In this document: in pieces, positions 37,402 to 37,525 of the stretch
How the letters are laid out: each line of letters starts with the position of its first letter
How positions within the stretch are numbered: the stretch's first letter is position 1
NCBI GenBank assembly: GCA_903825565.1
Contig: CAIKBD010000278.1
Location: 1-37,525 of the forward strand
Direction of reading: 5' to 3'
DNA: 37,525 nt
Origin: an uncultured Anaerolineales bacterium
GTDB taxonomy: Bacteria > Chloroflexota > Anaerolineae > UBA4142
Notes under the pieces: model-generated
Databases searched by the model: none
What the model saw: the letters and a program-made list of their open reading frames with translations, nothing else
Told to the model about the DNA's origin: nothing
Translations under genes and position numbers: made by a program

Positions 37402-37525
37402 GCAGAACGCCATAGCGCACCGACCGCGCCCAAAGTGACTTGCGAATTGAAATCACCTTCCAACCGCGCCAACCCAGTTCGCCAAAAGGCGCGTACGTGG
37501 CGCGGTCGGTGCGCGCGTGTTCTGC
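37402..37525. repeat. Long inverted repeat reaching the window end
   Basis: GCGCACCGACCGCGCC at 37415-37430 pairs perfectly with GGCGCGGTCGGTGCGC at 37499-37514, and an outer GCAGAAC (37402-37408) pairs with GTTCTGC (37519-37525). The loop is 68 bases. The pairing is still going at the window end, so the arms may be longer. It resembles a MITE-like or palindromic repeat. Confidence 0.8.

Noticed and set aside
37376-37525. Plus-strand ORF MDQNAKRHDAERHSAP running off the end
   Set aside because: Lies almost wholly within the long inverted repeat, with no ribosome site; more likely repeat sequence than gene.

Overview
The window has two parts that meet at a tRNA-Val gene near 18.8 kb. The left half (1 to about 18.86 kb) is GC-rich chromosome carrying core genes: dnaE with an in-frame intein, ftsY, and prfB with its programmed +1 frameshift. 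Around these lie a Uma2-type nuclease gene, multi-pass membrane proteins, four secreted or lipoprotein hydrolases in tandem, and a PEP-utilizing-enzyme-like gene. The Thr/Pro-rich lipoprotein linkers, the C-terminally extended DnaE, the Uma2 gene and the short-word repeat arrays (AATTCGTAATTCG, CAGTAGTCAGTAGT and others) suggest a member of the Chloroflexota, perhaps Anaerolineae-like. This is inference from family resemblance, not a measurement.

Left half in order: a membrane-anchored secreted protein leaving the window (minus strand); a foldback repeat; dnaE; two terminators; then ftsY, prfB and a Uma2 gene as a co-directional group closed by a strong terminator; a large minus-strand integral membrane protein (9.7-12.2 kb) behind a small unknown gene; a divergent promoter pair; a run of one alpha/beta hydrolase and three paralogous esterase lipoproteins with ATGA start-stop overlaps (12.6-17.0 kb); and a minus-strand gene with a PEP-enzyme swivelling domain. 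The promoter of that last gene shares its -35 with the tRNA-Val promoter.

The right half (about 18.86-37.5 kb) looks like an integrated mobile element (integrative element, plasmid-like or phage-like) sitting next to tRNA-Val. Almost every gene is on the minus strand, many are small, and many encode Cys-rich zinc-knuckle proteins. Recognisable genes are a tyrosine recombinase, an N6-methylase-like protein without a visible NPPY motif, a MazG-like protein, a DUF5131 (Gp37/Gp68) protein, a HerA/FtsK-like ATPase, a probable OB-fold single-strand-binding-like protein with an acidic tail, a DUF3150-like protein, a Ycf46-like AAA+ ATPase, a small HTH/excisionase-like protein and a secreted CHAP-domain protein. 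No capsid, terminase, relaxase or recognisable replication initiator is visible, so the element type is unresolved and its right end was not found.

The most unusual signals are in the element. First, several of its genes share a promoter pattern, TTGAC(C/A/T)-N17/18-(C)GA(A/C)(A/T)GT, unlike the TATAATGC-type promoters of the chromosomal half. Second, an uncharacterised gene train of AAA+, DUF3150-like, Cys-protein, OB-fold-like and HerA-like genes may form one machine. Third, an orphan small RNA unit with its own promoter and terminator lies at 35.8 kb. Fourth, there are several unexplained repeats: a 62-bp direct repeat, a 36-bp repeat at the 3' ends of two genes, CCGGCGCGTA iterons within a long A/T-tract inverted repeat, and a long inverted repeat cut by the window edge.
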